10,485 nucleotides of DNA from DASPTT01 sp035623275 (GTDB taxonomy: Bacteria > Actinomycetota > Acidimicrobiia > Acidimicrobiales > UBA8190): contig DASPTT010000122.1 of the NCBI GenBank assembly GCA_035623275.1, forward strand, positions 1 to 10,485. Direction: 5' to 3'. The position numbers were made by a program, and so were the translations under genes. Below the pieces are notes generated by a model. That model had not been told where the DNA came from, did not search any database, and saw only the letters and a list, made by a program, of their open reading frames with translations. Shown one piece after another: positions 1 through 6,307 of the stretch (position 1 is its first letter; the number at the start of each line of letters is the position of its first letter).

Positions 1-141
1 CTCCGAGGACAACTCGAAGCCGCCAGCCACAACCTCGACCTCCTCGCCGAGCAGCGTCACCAGCGTGGGTCCGGTCGGGCGGCGCAGCGACTCGGGAGCG
101 ACGAGCAGGCGCTGCTCTACGAGCTTCAGGGGCACCGACAC
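1..141 (-). CDS. Unknown protein, N-terminal part only (runs off the window)
   Basis: The first 47 residues of a minus-strand gene, cut by the window edge. The frame opens after a TGA (complement of 145-147). The first start is GTG at 141, with a second in-frame GTG at 135. The peptide reads like a real protein start (PLKLVEQRLLVAPESLRRP, then a Val-rich stretch), and its codons end in G or C in about 42 of 47 cases. The plus-strand frame over the same bases does worse, at about 41 of 54. No good Shine-Dalgarno is visible. I do not recognise a family; the alternating hydrophobic pattern around VTLLGEEVEVVAGGFEL suggests beta structure. Which strand is coding is likely but not certain. Confidence 0.5.
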   Translation of the reverse strand, partial: MSVPLKLVEQRLLVAPESLRRPTGPTLVTLLGEEVEVVAGGFELSSE

Positions 142-185
142 CGGTCAGCGGGACACGGTAGGTAGACGGGGTCCTACTTCCGACC

Positions 186-641
186 CTACGAGCTGAGCGG
201 ATCCGCACTGGGTAGCGCTCCGATCTGACCCAGGAACGTCATGAGGTCCCAGTAGTCCCGGTGCTCGACGACGAGTCCGTCGGGACCGAACCGACCGATG
301 GAGACGCCTCGGAACGAGAACGTCCTGCCAGTTGCGGCCACCGCCCCCGTGTCACCGGTGTTCGTACCCGTCGTCTCACATTCGAGTGCAAAGTTCGTGC
401 CGTCGGTCTGCCTGGAGGTCACCCGGATCGTGAGGTCGTTCGACCAGGTGTGAGAAGCGGCAGCCATCTCGGCGACACCCTCGTGGCCGTCGAACACCAT
501 TCCTGTCGGCACATCCTCGTAGCAAATGTCGAAGCTCATGCAGGCCAGGAGCGCTTCGAGGTACTGGTCGCCACCTTCGGCTCCTGCTTGTGGGTGCATA
601 AGCCATGCGTCGATGTAGCTGTCGAGTCGGTCATGAGCCAT
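186..641 (-). CDS. SnoaL-like / NTF2-fold protein
   Basis: A 151-residue protein of the usual length for the NTF2-like SnoaL group, small alpha+beta barrels that include ester and polyketide cyclases and many uncharacterised proteins. Typical features are an N-terminal helix (about 4-35), the YEDVPTGMVFDGHEGV segment (41-56) where such proteins carry F-x-G-x-x-G, and the C-terminal strands TFSFRGVSIGRF (107-118) and VVEHRDYWDL (124-133), with Asp131 near the usual barrel acidic position. ATG at 641 is chosen because GGAGG (complement of 650-654) lies 8 nt upstream; the frame stays open further upstream but without a similar ribosome site. It is probably cytoplasmic and soluble, with no signal peptide. 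The substrate cannot be read from the sequence. It faces the PH-like gene divergently across about 120 bases. Confidence 0.85.
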   Translation of the reverse strand: MAHDRLDSYIDAWLMHPQAGAEGGDQYLEALLACMSFDICYEDVPTGMVFDGHEGVAEMAAASHTWSNDLTIRVTSRQTDGTNFALECETTGTNTGDTGAVAATGRTFSFRGVSIGRFGPDGLVVEHRDYWDLMTFLGQIGALPSADPLSS

Positions 642-762
642 TTCGATCACCTCCGGGACCGAGGCTACGACCGTGATGCAGCTTGGGCGAGCGTCGACGG
701 CCGGACTGGGAGGCCATCGGCCATGCCCGTGAACGGTCGGTGTGTTCTTGCCAAAATGACCC

Positions 763-1107
763 GTGACCATCTCCTCGTCCCGCTGGATCCTCGGCGGCTG
801 CAATCTCCCGCTCGACGGCGGACGGTTCCGCCGTCCGTGGGGGCTGGCGGTCCTCCGTGTCCGCCAGCACTCGGTGACGGTGCGACCGGGACTCAGTGGG
901 CGGCGCTGGGAGATGGGCTTCCGGAAGATCCAAGGCGCTGAGCGGATCCAGCTTCCGTTCGGACAAGGGGTGCGCCTCCGCACGGCCGAAGGTGAGTGGT
1001 TCTTCTACACCTACGAGGGAGCCCGCCTCGTCGCCGAACTCGGTCGCCAAGGGGTTGTCGTCCAGGGCGAGACCGCCCGGCTGCGCTACGCCGACCTCCC
1101 CCGCTAA
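763..1107 (+). CDS. Small PH-like domain protein, function unknown
   Basis: A 114-residue protein if GTG 763 is the start; the frame is closed by TGA at 757-759, so it cannot begin much earlier. The first 25 residues look unconserved. From about residue 26 the chain alternates short strands and ends in a helix-like stretch (YEGARLVAELGRQGV), with the motifs GVRLRTAEGEWFFYTY and LVAELGRQG. This pattern is common in small actinobacterial pleckstrin-homology-like proteins, where strands end in a ligand-binding face and a helix carrying L-x-x-L-x-x-x-G. The assignment rests on pattern only. There is no signal peptide or membrane segment, so it is probably cytoplasmic. No clear Shine-Dalgarno precedes the start, leaving the N-terminus uncertain. 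ATG 913 is a possible but unlikely later start because it would remove the first strands. Confidence 0.6.
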   Translation: MTISSSRWILGGCNLPLDGGRFRRPWGLAVLRVRQHSVTVRPGLSGRRWEMGFRKIQGAERIQLPFGQGVRLRTAEGEWFFYTYEGARLVAELGRQGVVVQGETARLRYADLPR

Positions 1108-1282
1108 GCACTCCGCCGTCGCTCGATGTCGACCGGCGGTTCACAGTTCGCAGTGCACCTCAACCTCAGGCTTACAACCGCCACCAGATCGAGATCTCGT
1201 GGGCGAGCAGTTACCGAAGCTGTGACCTTCGACCCTGGAGGTGTCCTCAGCCTGAACAGACGATCGCAACAGGAGGCGTCCG

Positions 1283-1705
1283 ATGCTCAATACGCAAGCG
1301 CCAACTCGTGATCCACGAGGCCCGGTTGCGACTCTCCGCCTCCAGACCGGAATCACCCTCGTTGCTTGCTTGATCGCCTTGCAGTGGCTCGACTGGTGGA
1401 CGTTCTTCGTTGCCTTGGCATTGGTCACGGCGCTGGGTGTCCGCTTCTATCGGCGGTCAGCGCCGAACAAGCTCCTTGTCGATCGCTACCGACCGCACGA
1501 CGTGGGCCACTGTGGACGGGAGCCACTTCCCTCCCCTGGCTGTCGGCACCCCCTTGGCGTTCAGCTCCTCGGCGATGGCCGCCAACGAGCGGCCCCTGGC
1601 TCGCTCCTGGGCGATCCGGCGCCGCACCCTCTGGGGAAGCACCGGGGGTTGCCCCGCTCGCTTGCCCGGTGCTCTCCACTGGGCACGCGCCGCCCGCACC
1701 CGTGA
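1283..1705 (+). CDS. Small two-helix membrane protein with a probably foreign C-terminal tail
   Basis: ATG 1283 follows a strong AGGAGG (1271-1276) at a 6-nt gap, so translation from here is well supported. Residues 1-20 are polar. Residues about 22-38 (TGITLVACLIALQWLDW) and 40-53 (TFFVALALVTALGV) are hydrophobic and look like a membrane hairpin ending in the basic RFYRRSA. From residue 59 on, the frame is simply the complement of the serine-recombinase remnant on the other strand. It has low-complexity Pro/Gly/Arg/His composition and no recognisable fold. I infer that the original protein was about 60 residues, or was longer and cut by the insertion, and that the 80-residue tail is read-through into the scar. 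The function is unknown. Confidence 0.6.
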   Translation: MLNTQAPTRDPRGPVATLRLQTGITLVACLIALQWLDWWTFFVALALVTALGVRFYRRSAPNKLLVDRYRPHDVGHCGREPLPSPGCRHPLGVQLLGDGRQRAAPGSLLGDPAPHPLGKHRGLPRSLARCSPLGTRRPHP

Positions 1706-1711
1706 GCCCAA
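1457..1711 (-). pseudogene. 5'-truncated serine recombinase (resolvase/invertase family), C-terminal HTH remnant
   Basis: The minus strand encodes about 85 residues matching the C-terminal end of actinobacterial small serine recombinases (resolvase/invertase type). It begins near LGSRVRAARAQWRAPGKRAG, which lines up with the usual segment I-G-x-R-T-R-x-A-L-A-x-K-R-x-x-G-x-x-x-G. It continues through QPPVLPQRVRRRI and the helix-turn-helix RARGRSLAAIAEELNAKGVP to TARGGKWLPSTVAHVV. It ends at TGA (complement of 1457-1459). The catalytic N-terminal domain, with the Ser nucleophile and conserved Arg residues, is absent: upstream of about 1711 the same frame becomes low-complexity Arg/Ser/Gly and coincides with the antisense of the lipoprotein. 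It is therefore a relic, not an active recombinase, though the DNA-binding part is intact. It lies in the complement of the membrane-protein tail and abuts the lipoprotein start. Family recognition is confident; the exact left breakpoint is approximate. Confidence 0.8.
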
Positions 1712-2193
1712 CCTGCGCCCGCCGCTGGCGGCTCCCCCTGACCGTCCTCGCCGCCACCTTGGCGGGCCTGCTGGCCTCGTGCTCGACCTCGACGACGCCG
1801 CCCGGTGCCAGTTCGTCCACGACGACCTCGACCTCAACGACCACGAGCACGACGGTCCCGGCCACCTCCGTGCCCTGTGGCGTGGTGGCCAGCCCCGACA
1901 TCGTCTTCACCTCCAAGACCGAGCCCTGCGCCATCACCACCCACGTCGGGGTGACCGTCCACCTGGTCCTCGACACCGGGTTCGTCTGGAACGACCCGAC
2001 CAGCGACTCGCCTGTCGTTCAGGTGGAGAACGTCCAGCGTCCGGCCCAGGGAGGCGGGCTCCAGGCCGACCTCAAGGCCATGGCGGTGGGCCAGGCGACG
2101 GTGACCAGTACCGGAGGGATCGCCTGTCCCCCCGGCCAACCCTGTCCGATGCTGGCTCGGCTCTGGAGCCTCCACATCACCGTGACCGGCTGA
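1702..2193 (+). CDS. Secreted lipoprotein with Ser/Thr linker and a small beta domain (possibly chagasin-like)
   Basis: A 163-residue lipoprotein from GTG 1702. The n-region is basic (CARRWR, 5-10), followed by the hydrophobic LPLTVLAATLAGLLAS and lipobox L24-A25-S26-C27, so Cys27 should be lipidated and the protein anchored outside the membrane. Residues 28-56 are a Ser/Thr-rich linker of the type frequent in Acidimicrobiia lipoproteins. The rest (58-163) looks all-beta. Cys59, Cys76, Cys142 and Cys148 could form two disulfides. The segments HVGVTVHLVLDTGFVWNDP (81-99), GQATVTSTGG (130-139) and ARLWSLHITV (152-161) resemble the order of motifs in chagasin-like (I42) inhibitor domains, but this is weak. 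The frame is open far upstream and there is no Shine-Dalgarno; the start sits at the edge of the recombinase relic and may have been altered by it. It converges with the esterase gene across 13 bases. Confidence 0.78.
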   Translation: MSPTCARRWRLPLTVLAATLAGLLASCSTSTTPPGASSSTTTSTSTTTSTTVPATSVPCGVVASPDIVFTSKTEPCAITTHVGVTVHLVLDTGFVWNDPTSDSPVVQVENVQRPAQGGGLQADLKAMAVGQATVTSTGGIACPPGQPCPMLARLWSLHITVTG

Positions 2194-2206
2194 CCGGGAT
2201 CCAGCC

Positions 2207-3151
2207 TCAGCCAGACGAGAGTGGGTGGGCGGCAAAGAACGCCCACATGACCTCGTTGGCGTCGACCAGGGTCGTCGAGCGGCCGAGCCATCGGGGCATG
2301 AACGTCGCCGCCCCCGGCCAGACGTGCCCCACGCCGCTGAAGCGGTAGAGGACCACCTCGGTGCCGTCTCGACCCGGTCCGTAGCGGAGCTTGGTCAGGG
2401 TCTGGCCATCGTCAAGGGATCCGGGCGGGCCGGTGATCGGATCGCTGATCGCTGGCGTGGGTGAGCACTGGTTGTGGGCCACCCATCGGTCGATGCCCCA
2501 TTCCACCGGCGGGAGCCGTCGCATCCTGGCCTCCTTCGCCCACGTGAGCCCCCGGGCGTCGTAGAGGGCTCGGGGATCGTCGATGCTGTGGAACTCCAGG
2601 ACCGACACCGGCTTCGGAGGATGGAAGCAGGTGAGGTTGAGCTGCCCGGCGACCGACGCCACGGCGGCGATCCTCGACGACTCGGCGGCCAGCCGGTGGG
2701 CCATCATCCCGCCGTTGGACATCCCCGTGGCGTAGATGCGCTCGACGTCGATCGGCGTCTTGCCCCCCATGATCGTCAGGATCGCCTCGGTGAAGCCGAC
2801 GTCGTCGACATCCTTGTTCGATGCGGGGGGACAGCACCCTCCGGCGTTGAAGGTGAGGAACCGTCGCTGACCCGGCAGGATCCCGGTCCCATTGGGGTAG
2901 ACGACCAGGTAGCCGTGCCGGTCGGCGCTGGCGTTCATGGCCGTGTACTGGCGCTGCTGGGTGGCGTTGCTCCCCGCCCCGTGGAAGTTGAGCACCAACG
3001 GCAGGGGGCTCTCCGCCCGGGCCTGCGGCGGGACGTGCACCAGGAGGGTCCGCAGCCGACCCTCGAAGGTGAGCGACAGCTCGTAGTCGCCGGGCTGGAG
3101 CGGTGCGGGTACGGCCGATGCACCGGTTATCCGGGGAAAGTACTTGGCCAC
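2207..3151 (-). CDS. PHB-depolymerase-family esterase (LpqC-like alpha/beta hydrolase)
   Basis: A 314-residue alpha/beta hydrolase of the esterase/PHB-depolymerase family, which cleaves ester bonds in polyesters, short-chain esters or feruloyl groups. Visible motifs in order are LVLNFHGAGSNA (53-63; HGAG oxyanion region), YLVVYPNGTG (81-90), the DVDDVGF signature (114-120), nucleophile elbow GMSNGG with Ser145, the acid in LEFHSIDDP (Asp191 or Asp192), and His276 in GVGHVWPG. The triad is complete, so it should be active. The start is GTG 3151: an in-frame TGA nearby upstream prevents extension, and a TAGGGT box sits 7 nt before the GTG. Family members are often exported, but the N-terminus (VAKYFPRITGASAVP) has no signal peptide, so this copy may act in the cytoplasm. 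CC at 106-107 and other Cys could matter if it is exported. The substrate is undetermined. Confidence 0.9.
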   Translation of the reverse strand: MAKYFPRITGASAVPAPLQPGDYELSLTFEGRLRTLLVHVPPQARAESPLPLVLNFHGAGSNATQQRQYTAMNASADRHGYLVVYPNGTGILPGQRRFLTFNAGGCCPPASNKDVDDVGFTEAILTIMGGKTPIDVERIYATGMSNGGMMAHRLAAESSRIAAVASVAGQLNLTCFHPPKPVSVLEFHSIDDPRALYDARGLTWAKEARMRRLPPVEWGIDRWVAHNQCSPTPAISDPITGPPGSLDDGQTLTKLRYGPGRDGTEVVLYRFSGVGHVWPGAATFMPRWLGRSTTLVDANEVMWAFFAAHPLSSG

Positions 3152-3158
3152 GGTTCCG

Positions 3159-3164
3159 ACCCTA
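3159..3164 (-). promoter_or_regulatory. -10 box (TAGGGT) for leaderless start of the esterase
   Basis: Read on the minus strand, TAGGGT fits the actinobacterial -10 pattern TANNNT and ends exactly 7 nt before GTG 3151, placing transcription start at or next to the start codon. There is no Shine-Dalgarno in the 7-nt gap (CGGAACC). No convincing -35 hexamer is seen. The prediction is from pattern and spacing only. Confidence 0.45.
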
Positions 3165-3200
3165 GGCCAGGCGATTCACAGCAGGCTCCCAGCCGAGCCC

Positions 3201-3337
3201 CACCCGCCGCTCAGGCGGGTGCCCCAGCATGGGGTCCACCAACGCCAGACGACCCCACTCCGTCTGGAAGTCCTGAGCCCGGTCCCCCCCGCCCGGTGCT
3301 CACCGCATCGGCCCCGGATTCCGCCCCGGGGCCGATG
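3201..3337. repeat. Cluster of perfect inverted repeats (hairpins) in a divergent spacer
   Basis: Three perfect inverted repeats stand in a row. The first is CACCCGCC (3201-3208), loop GCTCA, GGCGGGTG (3214-3221), an 8-bp stem. The second is CCAGACG (3245-3251), 9-base loop, CGTCTGG (3261-3267), a 7-bp stem. The third is CATCGGCCCCGG (3306-3317), 8-base loop, CCGGGGCCGATG (3326-3337), a 12-bp stem. A shorter CCCC/GGGG pair (3222-3225 and 3231-3234) lies between the first two. The spacer separates two genes that both point away from it, so terminators are not needed for either. Possibilities are a structured small RNA, a 5'-leader element, operator palindromes, or remains of a mobile element. 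No T-run follows any hairpin. Confidence 0.65.
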
Positions 3338-3403
3338 TCGTCTACGGGTGGGGTGTATCGAGCATGCACCTAAACCATCCCACTGCTTGCCGGGTCGACA
3401 CCC

Positions 3404-3409
3404 TACGCT
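3404..3409 (+). promoter_or_regulatory. -10 box (TACGCT) for leaderless start at 3417
   Basis: TACGCT matches TANNNT and ends 7 nt before ATG 3417, the same spacing as at the esterase start on the other strand. No Shine-Dalgarno precedes the ATG, which supports a leaderless transcript. The -35 region is not convincing. Confidence 0.45.
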
Positions 3410-3416
3410 CGCTGCC

Positions 3417-3638
3417 ATGGCGATCACGGGATCCGGGAACCTCCTCCAGTGCGACGTGCCCGAATGCGGCACTCCACCCTTGGCCATTCCGGCGGGCTTG
3501 TTCAGCCACCAGGACAAGGTGAAGCGCCAGTGGGCTGTCGCACGAGGGTGGACGAGTGATCTGGAATGGGACAACTGCCCGACTCACTCGCTGATGCGTC
3601 CATCGGAGATGGGGCTGGCCATCGTGGGCGAACCCTGA
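3417..3638 (+). CDS. Small Cys/His protein, putative zinc-binding, 73 aa
   Basis: ATG 3417 opens a 73-residue protein; the same frame is open upstream, but those residues have no protein-like pattern and a -10 box sits 7 nt before this ATG. The arrangement is C12-x4-C17 near the N-terminus and C54-P-T-H57 near the C-terminus, separated by a helix-like KVKRQWAVARGWTS. Two paired ligands of the form C-x4-C and C-x2-H flanking a G-W segment are common in small actinobacterial and actinophage zinc-ribbon-like proteins. Zinc binding is inferred from spacing and not shown. There is no signal peptide, so it is probably cytoplasmic. It converges with the metal-site/PH gene, with a hairpin between them. 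The function is unknown. Confidence 0.68.
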   Translation: MAITGSGNLLQCDVPECGTPPLAIPAGLFSHQDKVKRQWAVARGWTSDLEWDNCPTHSLMRPSEMGLAIVGEP

Positions 3639-3668
3639 CATCCGTGTACCTCTCTTCCCAAGCTCGAG

Positions 3669-3684
3669 GCGCACGAGAGTGCGC
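3669..3684. terminator. Hairpin between convergent genes
   Basis: GCGCAC (3669-3674), loop GAGA, GTGCGC (3679-3684) form a perfect 6-bp stem with a GNRA-type tetraloop. It lies in the 57-base gap between stop codons of two converging genes (3638 and 3696), where a bidirectional terminator is expected. No T-tract follows on either strand, which is usual in high-GC actinobacteria but weakens the call. Confidence 0.45.
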
Positions 3685-3695
3685 GACGGCAGCGG

Positions 3696-4304
3696 TCACG
3701 GTCTGCGCGGCAACTCGGCGTCGGCTTGCCGCGCGTCCTTCAAGTACTCCCAGTGCAACCAAATTGGCTCACCCGCAAGGTCGGCTTCCCGATAGGCGTT
3801 CCACCAGTGCCCGCGAGGCCCGAACCGGACGTTCCTCGGCAGCCGCCTCACACGTTCGGCCCGGTTTCTCCCCCGGAGTTCGAAGACGATCACCGCCCGT
3901 TCGGTGACCACGATGCCGTAGCGGCTCAGGCTGACCCGCAGCGTGCCCTTCGGGGATGTCCCGTGCACGGCCACGAACGCGAAGCGGGGTGTTTCGCCAG
4001 GGTTGAGGAACGATGCGATCTGCCCCACAAGAGCTTTGCGCGGCTCACGGCCGACCCGTGCCGGTGGCGGGCCGAGAACCTGCGTGAGCGGCTCTTGTTC
4101 CCGCCAAGCTGATGTCGGGAACTCCAATTCGGAGCCGTGCAGCGGACAGGACCGAAACAAATAGAACCCCGCGCCGCCGACGAGCCGACCGTGCTCATTG
4201 TCGACACTCGGACAGCGACACCCGGCTGCGAGCGCTTCGGGGCTCCCTGGATTGGGGACGTCCGGACGAGGATGCTCAGCGTCGTAGATGTCTGACATAG
4301 TCAT
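3696..4304 (-). CDS. Putative metal-site domain fused to a PH-like domain, 202 aa
   Basis: Two parts are visible. Residues 18-57 carry NPGSPEALAAGCRCP...DNEHGR...SCPLHG, with C29-x-C31, Asp35, His38, C53 and His56. This short GCxCP-D-HG-CPLH motif recurs in actinobacterial and actinophage proteins and is likely a metal site. Residues about 92-195 alternate strands and include the core SRYGIVVTERAVIVFEL (127-143), then RLPRNVRFGP (154-163) and IWLHWEYLKDA (181-191), a PH-like arrangement as in bacterial PH-domain proteins. The start is taken at ATG 4304, with ATG 4298 also possible; a G-run (complement of 4308-4312) just upstream may serve as a weak ribosome site. The longer frame to 4346 adds residues unlike the rest. 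There is no membrane segment, so it is probably cytoplasmic. It lies 160 bases downstream of the coiled-coil gene on the same strand. The function is unknown. Confidence 0.75.
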   Translation of the reverse strand: MTMSDIYDAEHPRPDVPNPGSPEALAAGCRCPSVDNEHGRLVGGAGFYLFRSCPLHGSELEFPTSAWREQEPLTQVLGPPPARVGREPRKALVGQIASFLNPGETPRFAFVAVHGTSPKGTLRVSLSRYGIVVTERAVIVFELRGRNRAERVRRLPRNVRFGPRGHWWNAYREADLAGEPIWLHWEYLKDARQADAELPRRP

Positions 4305-4346
4305 CGCACCCCCGCTTCTCACCGGAGCCATCTGCGCCGACCTCAA

Positions 4347-4364
4347 CCGGCCGCCGCCGGCCGG
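4347..4364. terminator. Possible terminator hairpin after the coiled-coil gene
   Basis: CCGGCC (4347-4352), six-base loop, GGCCGG (4359-4364) make a perfect 6-bp GC stem about 100 bases past the stop of the minus-strand gene ending at 4465 and before the next minus-strand start at 4304. No T-tract is present. In such GC-rich DNA a short GC palindrome can arise by chance. Confidence 0.25.
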
Positions 4365-4464
4365 AGTTCGACGATCACTGTTCGGCCTTGGTCGATAAGG
4401 AATCGGATCCCGACGCTGTAAGTGAAGGTGTGCTCCCAGGACCGCCTGCCGAACATGTCGCCGG

Positions 4465-6300
4465 CTACGGCACGGTGTCGAGGTGACCGGAGGTCATCGT
4501 GTAGTTGATCACGCAGTCGCCGTAGTCGACGTCCGAGAAGGTGCCCTCGATCGGGTACACACCGTCCTGGTAGCCGGTTATGTGAGCGTCGACGGTCTCG
4601 GGCTGTTGCGGATAGGGAGCCGTCTCCAGCTGGAATGCGCCGTCGGAGCCGAGCGTGCCACTGTAGTCGCCGCTGAACTCGACCCCGCTGGCGTGCAACA
4701 CGTCGCCGGTCATCCATATCGTGCCGGCGTAGGCGGTCGTCTGCGAGGGGCCGAAGGTGATGTCGGACGTGCAGCCGCTCGCGGACACCGCGTAACCCTC
4801 CCAGTACGCGCCGATATCCGTGCTCGGCGGGCCGACCAGGTAGTCGCGGAGCTGGTTGCCGAGGTTGCCACCCGTCGCGATTCGGGGCCCGGTTGTGGGG
4901 GTGGTGACCCCGGTGGCGACCTTGTTGGAGCTCCCGCCGCCGCCCGTCGCGACTGCTACGCCGGTGATGACCCCGGCGACGACGATCACGCCGGCAGCTA
5001 CGAGGGCTCCGGTGCGGCCGAAGACGCCGGTGGGTGTGCGCATCGCGTGGCGCGGGGGCTCCTTCACCTCCGGGTGGCACCTTCTGAGCACCTCCAGGTC
5101 CTCGGCGGTCCACTTCTCGTCCGCAGCGATCTTGGCTACCGCGTTGTTGCGCGCGTTCTCCCATGCGCCGGTGGCCGCCTGTAGATCGGTGAGGGTGGAC
5201 TTGGTGAGCGGCTCCTTTGCCTGGTAGTCCTTCAGCGCCTCGTCGGCGTCCTTGATGTAGCCGTCGAGGAGCCGCCGCAGCTTCTGTCCGTAGGCCTTGT
5301 TCGTCCGGTCGTAGTACCCACTGAAGAGGAGCCCCACCGTGGGCTTCAGCGAGTCGGGAGTCGACTCGTCCAGGGGCTTGTCCCCGTTCAGGTATTCGGA
5401 GTAGGTGATGTAGTTGCCCCAGGCGGCGTCGGCGCCGGCGACCGCGTTGCGGTAGGCGGTGAGGGCCGCTGACCGCTTCTCGAGCAGGGCGACGACCTCG
5501 GGGTCGGCGTCAGCCTCGTGGACCGCCCGGTTGACCCTGTTGTCGGGGTCGCTGCAGGGATCGTAGGGGTCCGGTTGGGGGCAGACCTTCTCGATCAGGT
5601 CGTCGAGCGCCCTGATCTGAGCCGCCAGGTCCTGCTTGCGGTCGGCAAGCTGCTCACGCTCCGACTTGGCACGCTTCAGCACGTCTCGGTGCTCTGTGTC
5701 CGCCTCCTTCAGGGCCGCGGCCTCTTGATCCTGGAGCTTCTGCAACTCGGCCACCTTGGCCGCCGTCGCCCTCACCGAGTCGGCGTAGCCTTTCATCAGC
5801 TGCTGCATGACCTTGACGGCTGTCGGGTCGATCGTCACCGGGCCGACGCTTCCGGGAGCCGACGCAAGGGTTGAGGTGAGGCCGTCGAGGTAGGAGGCGA
5901 ACGCGTCGAGCTGCTGCGAGCTCGACCCTTCCATCTTGCGGTAGTACTCCTCCGCAGCCTTCGTGATCTCCAAGTATTTCCCAAGCAGTTTGGCGAACTC
6001 GCTGGCGGACTCGACGACCTTGCCTGCTGCATCGGGGATGCGCTTACTCTTGTCGAGCGCTTCCTTGAGCTTCTTGGCGAGATCCGGCGCCTGCTTCTCC
6101 AGCTCCTTGAACTTGTCCTGAGCCTCCTTCTTGAACTTCTCGAGATCGTCCAGGGACTTCTGGAGCGTGTCCTCGAGCTCTCCGAGGATCCGGTTGAGCT
6201 CCGCGATCTGGTCCACCGGGAGGACCGGGAGGTTCTTGAGCTCGGCCTGCAGGCGCGCCCGCTGGTCCTTCAGCGCCTTGCAATCCGCGGTGTCGCTCAC
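4465..6300 (-). CDS. Coiled-coil membrane protein with extracytoplasmic beta domain, 611 aa, unknown function
   Basis: Start GTG 6300 is chosen over the longer frame to 6372 because the extra residues are low-complexity and a TAGCTC box lies 7 nt before the GTG. Residues about 6-236 are Leu/Lys/Glu/Ala-rich with heptad character, including a nearly continuous charged helix LGELEDTLQKSLDDLEKFKK and a second coil at about 165-236. C240 and C249 bracket a Pro/Asp break (CPQPDPYDPC). A further helical region spans about 265-405. One hydrophobic helix, ALVAAGVIVVAGVITGVAVA, lies near 432-451, preceded by basic residues and followed by a Gly/Ser/Thr linker. By the positive-inside rule the coils are cytoplasmic and the last ~130 residues (480-611) outside. 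That tail looks all-beta, with C510 and C596 as a possible disulfide. I recognise no family; scaffold, tether or sensor roles are speculation. Lack of a signal peptide agrees with N-in topology. Confidence 0.8.
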   Translation of the reverse strand: MSDTADCKALKDQRARLQAELKNLPVLPVDQIAELNRILGELEDTLQKSLDDLEKFKKEAQDKFKELEKQAPDLAKKLKEALDKSKRIPDAAGKVVESASEFAKLLGKYLEITKAAEEYYRKMEGSSSQQLDAFASYLDGLTSTLASAPGSVGPVTIDPTAVKVMQQLMKGYADSVRATAAKVAELQKLQDQEAAALKEADTEHRDVLKRAKSEREQLADRKQDLAAQIRALDDLIEKVCPQPDPYDPCSDPDNRVNRAVHEADADPEVVALLEKRSAALTAYRNAVAGADAAWGNYITYSEYLNGDKPLDESTPDSLKPTVGLLFSGYYDRTNKAYGQKLRRLLDGYIKDADEALKDYQAKEPLTKSTLTDLQAATGAWENARNNAVAKIAADEKWTAEDLEVLRRCHPEVKEPPRHAMRTPTGVFGRTGALVAAGVIVVAGVITGVAVATGGGGSSNKVATGVTTPTTGPRIATGGNLGNQLRDYLVGPPSTDIGAYWEGYAVSASGCTSDITFGPSQTTAYAGTIWMTGDVLHASGVEFSGDYSGTLGSDGAFQLETAPYPQQPETVDAHITGYQDGVYPIEGTFSDVDYGDCVINYTMTSGHLDTVP

Positions 6301-6307
6301 GGTTCGG

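Noticed and set aside
1..165. Plus-strand open frame ending in TAG at 163-165, running in from the left edge.
   Set aside because: Its third codon positions are less GC-rich than those of the overlapping minus frame (about 76% against about 89%), and its end is Arg/His/Gly-rich. The minus-strand reading looks more like a protein.
261..941. Long plus-strand open frame (226 codons).
   Set aside because: It is antisense to the SnoaL-like gene, with a composition typical of shadow frames in GC-rich DNA and no recognisable motif.
642..983. Upstream extension of the SnoaL-like gene's open frame on the minus strand.
   Set aside because: A strong GGAGG site precedes ATG 641, and residues encoded upstream are Arg/Pro/Ser-rich. 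They also overlap the PH-like gene.
3201..3337. Integron attC or transposon terminal-repeat explanation for the hairpins.
   Set aside because: No attC core motifs, no transposase or integrase next to them, and the three stems have different sequences.
4343..5164. Arg/His-rich open frame on the minus strand inside the coiled-coil gene.
   Set aside because: It is a shadow of the coiled-coil gene in another frame, with extreme Arg content and no motif.
4465..6300. Idea that the coiled-coil protein is a phage tape-measure or a contractile-system component.
   Set aside because: No other virion or injection genes lie nearby. It has a single central-to-late membrane helix followed by a Cys-paired outer domain, unlike tape-measure proteins.
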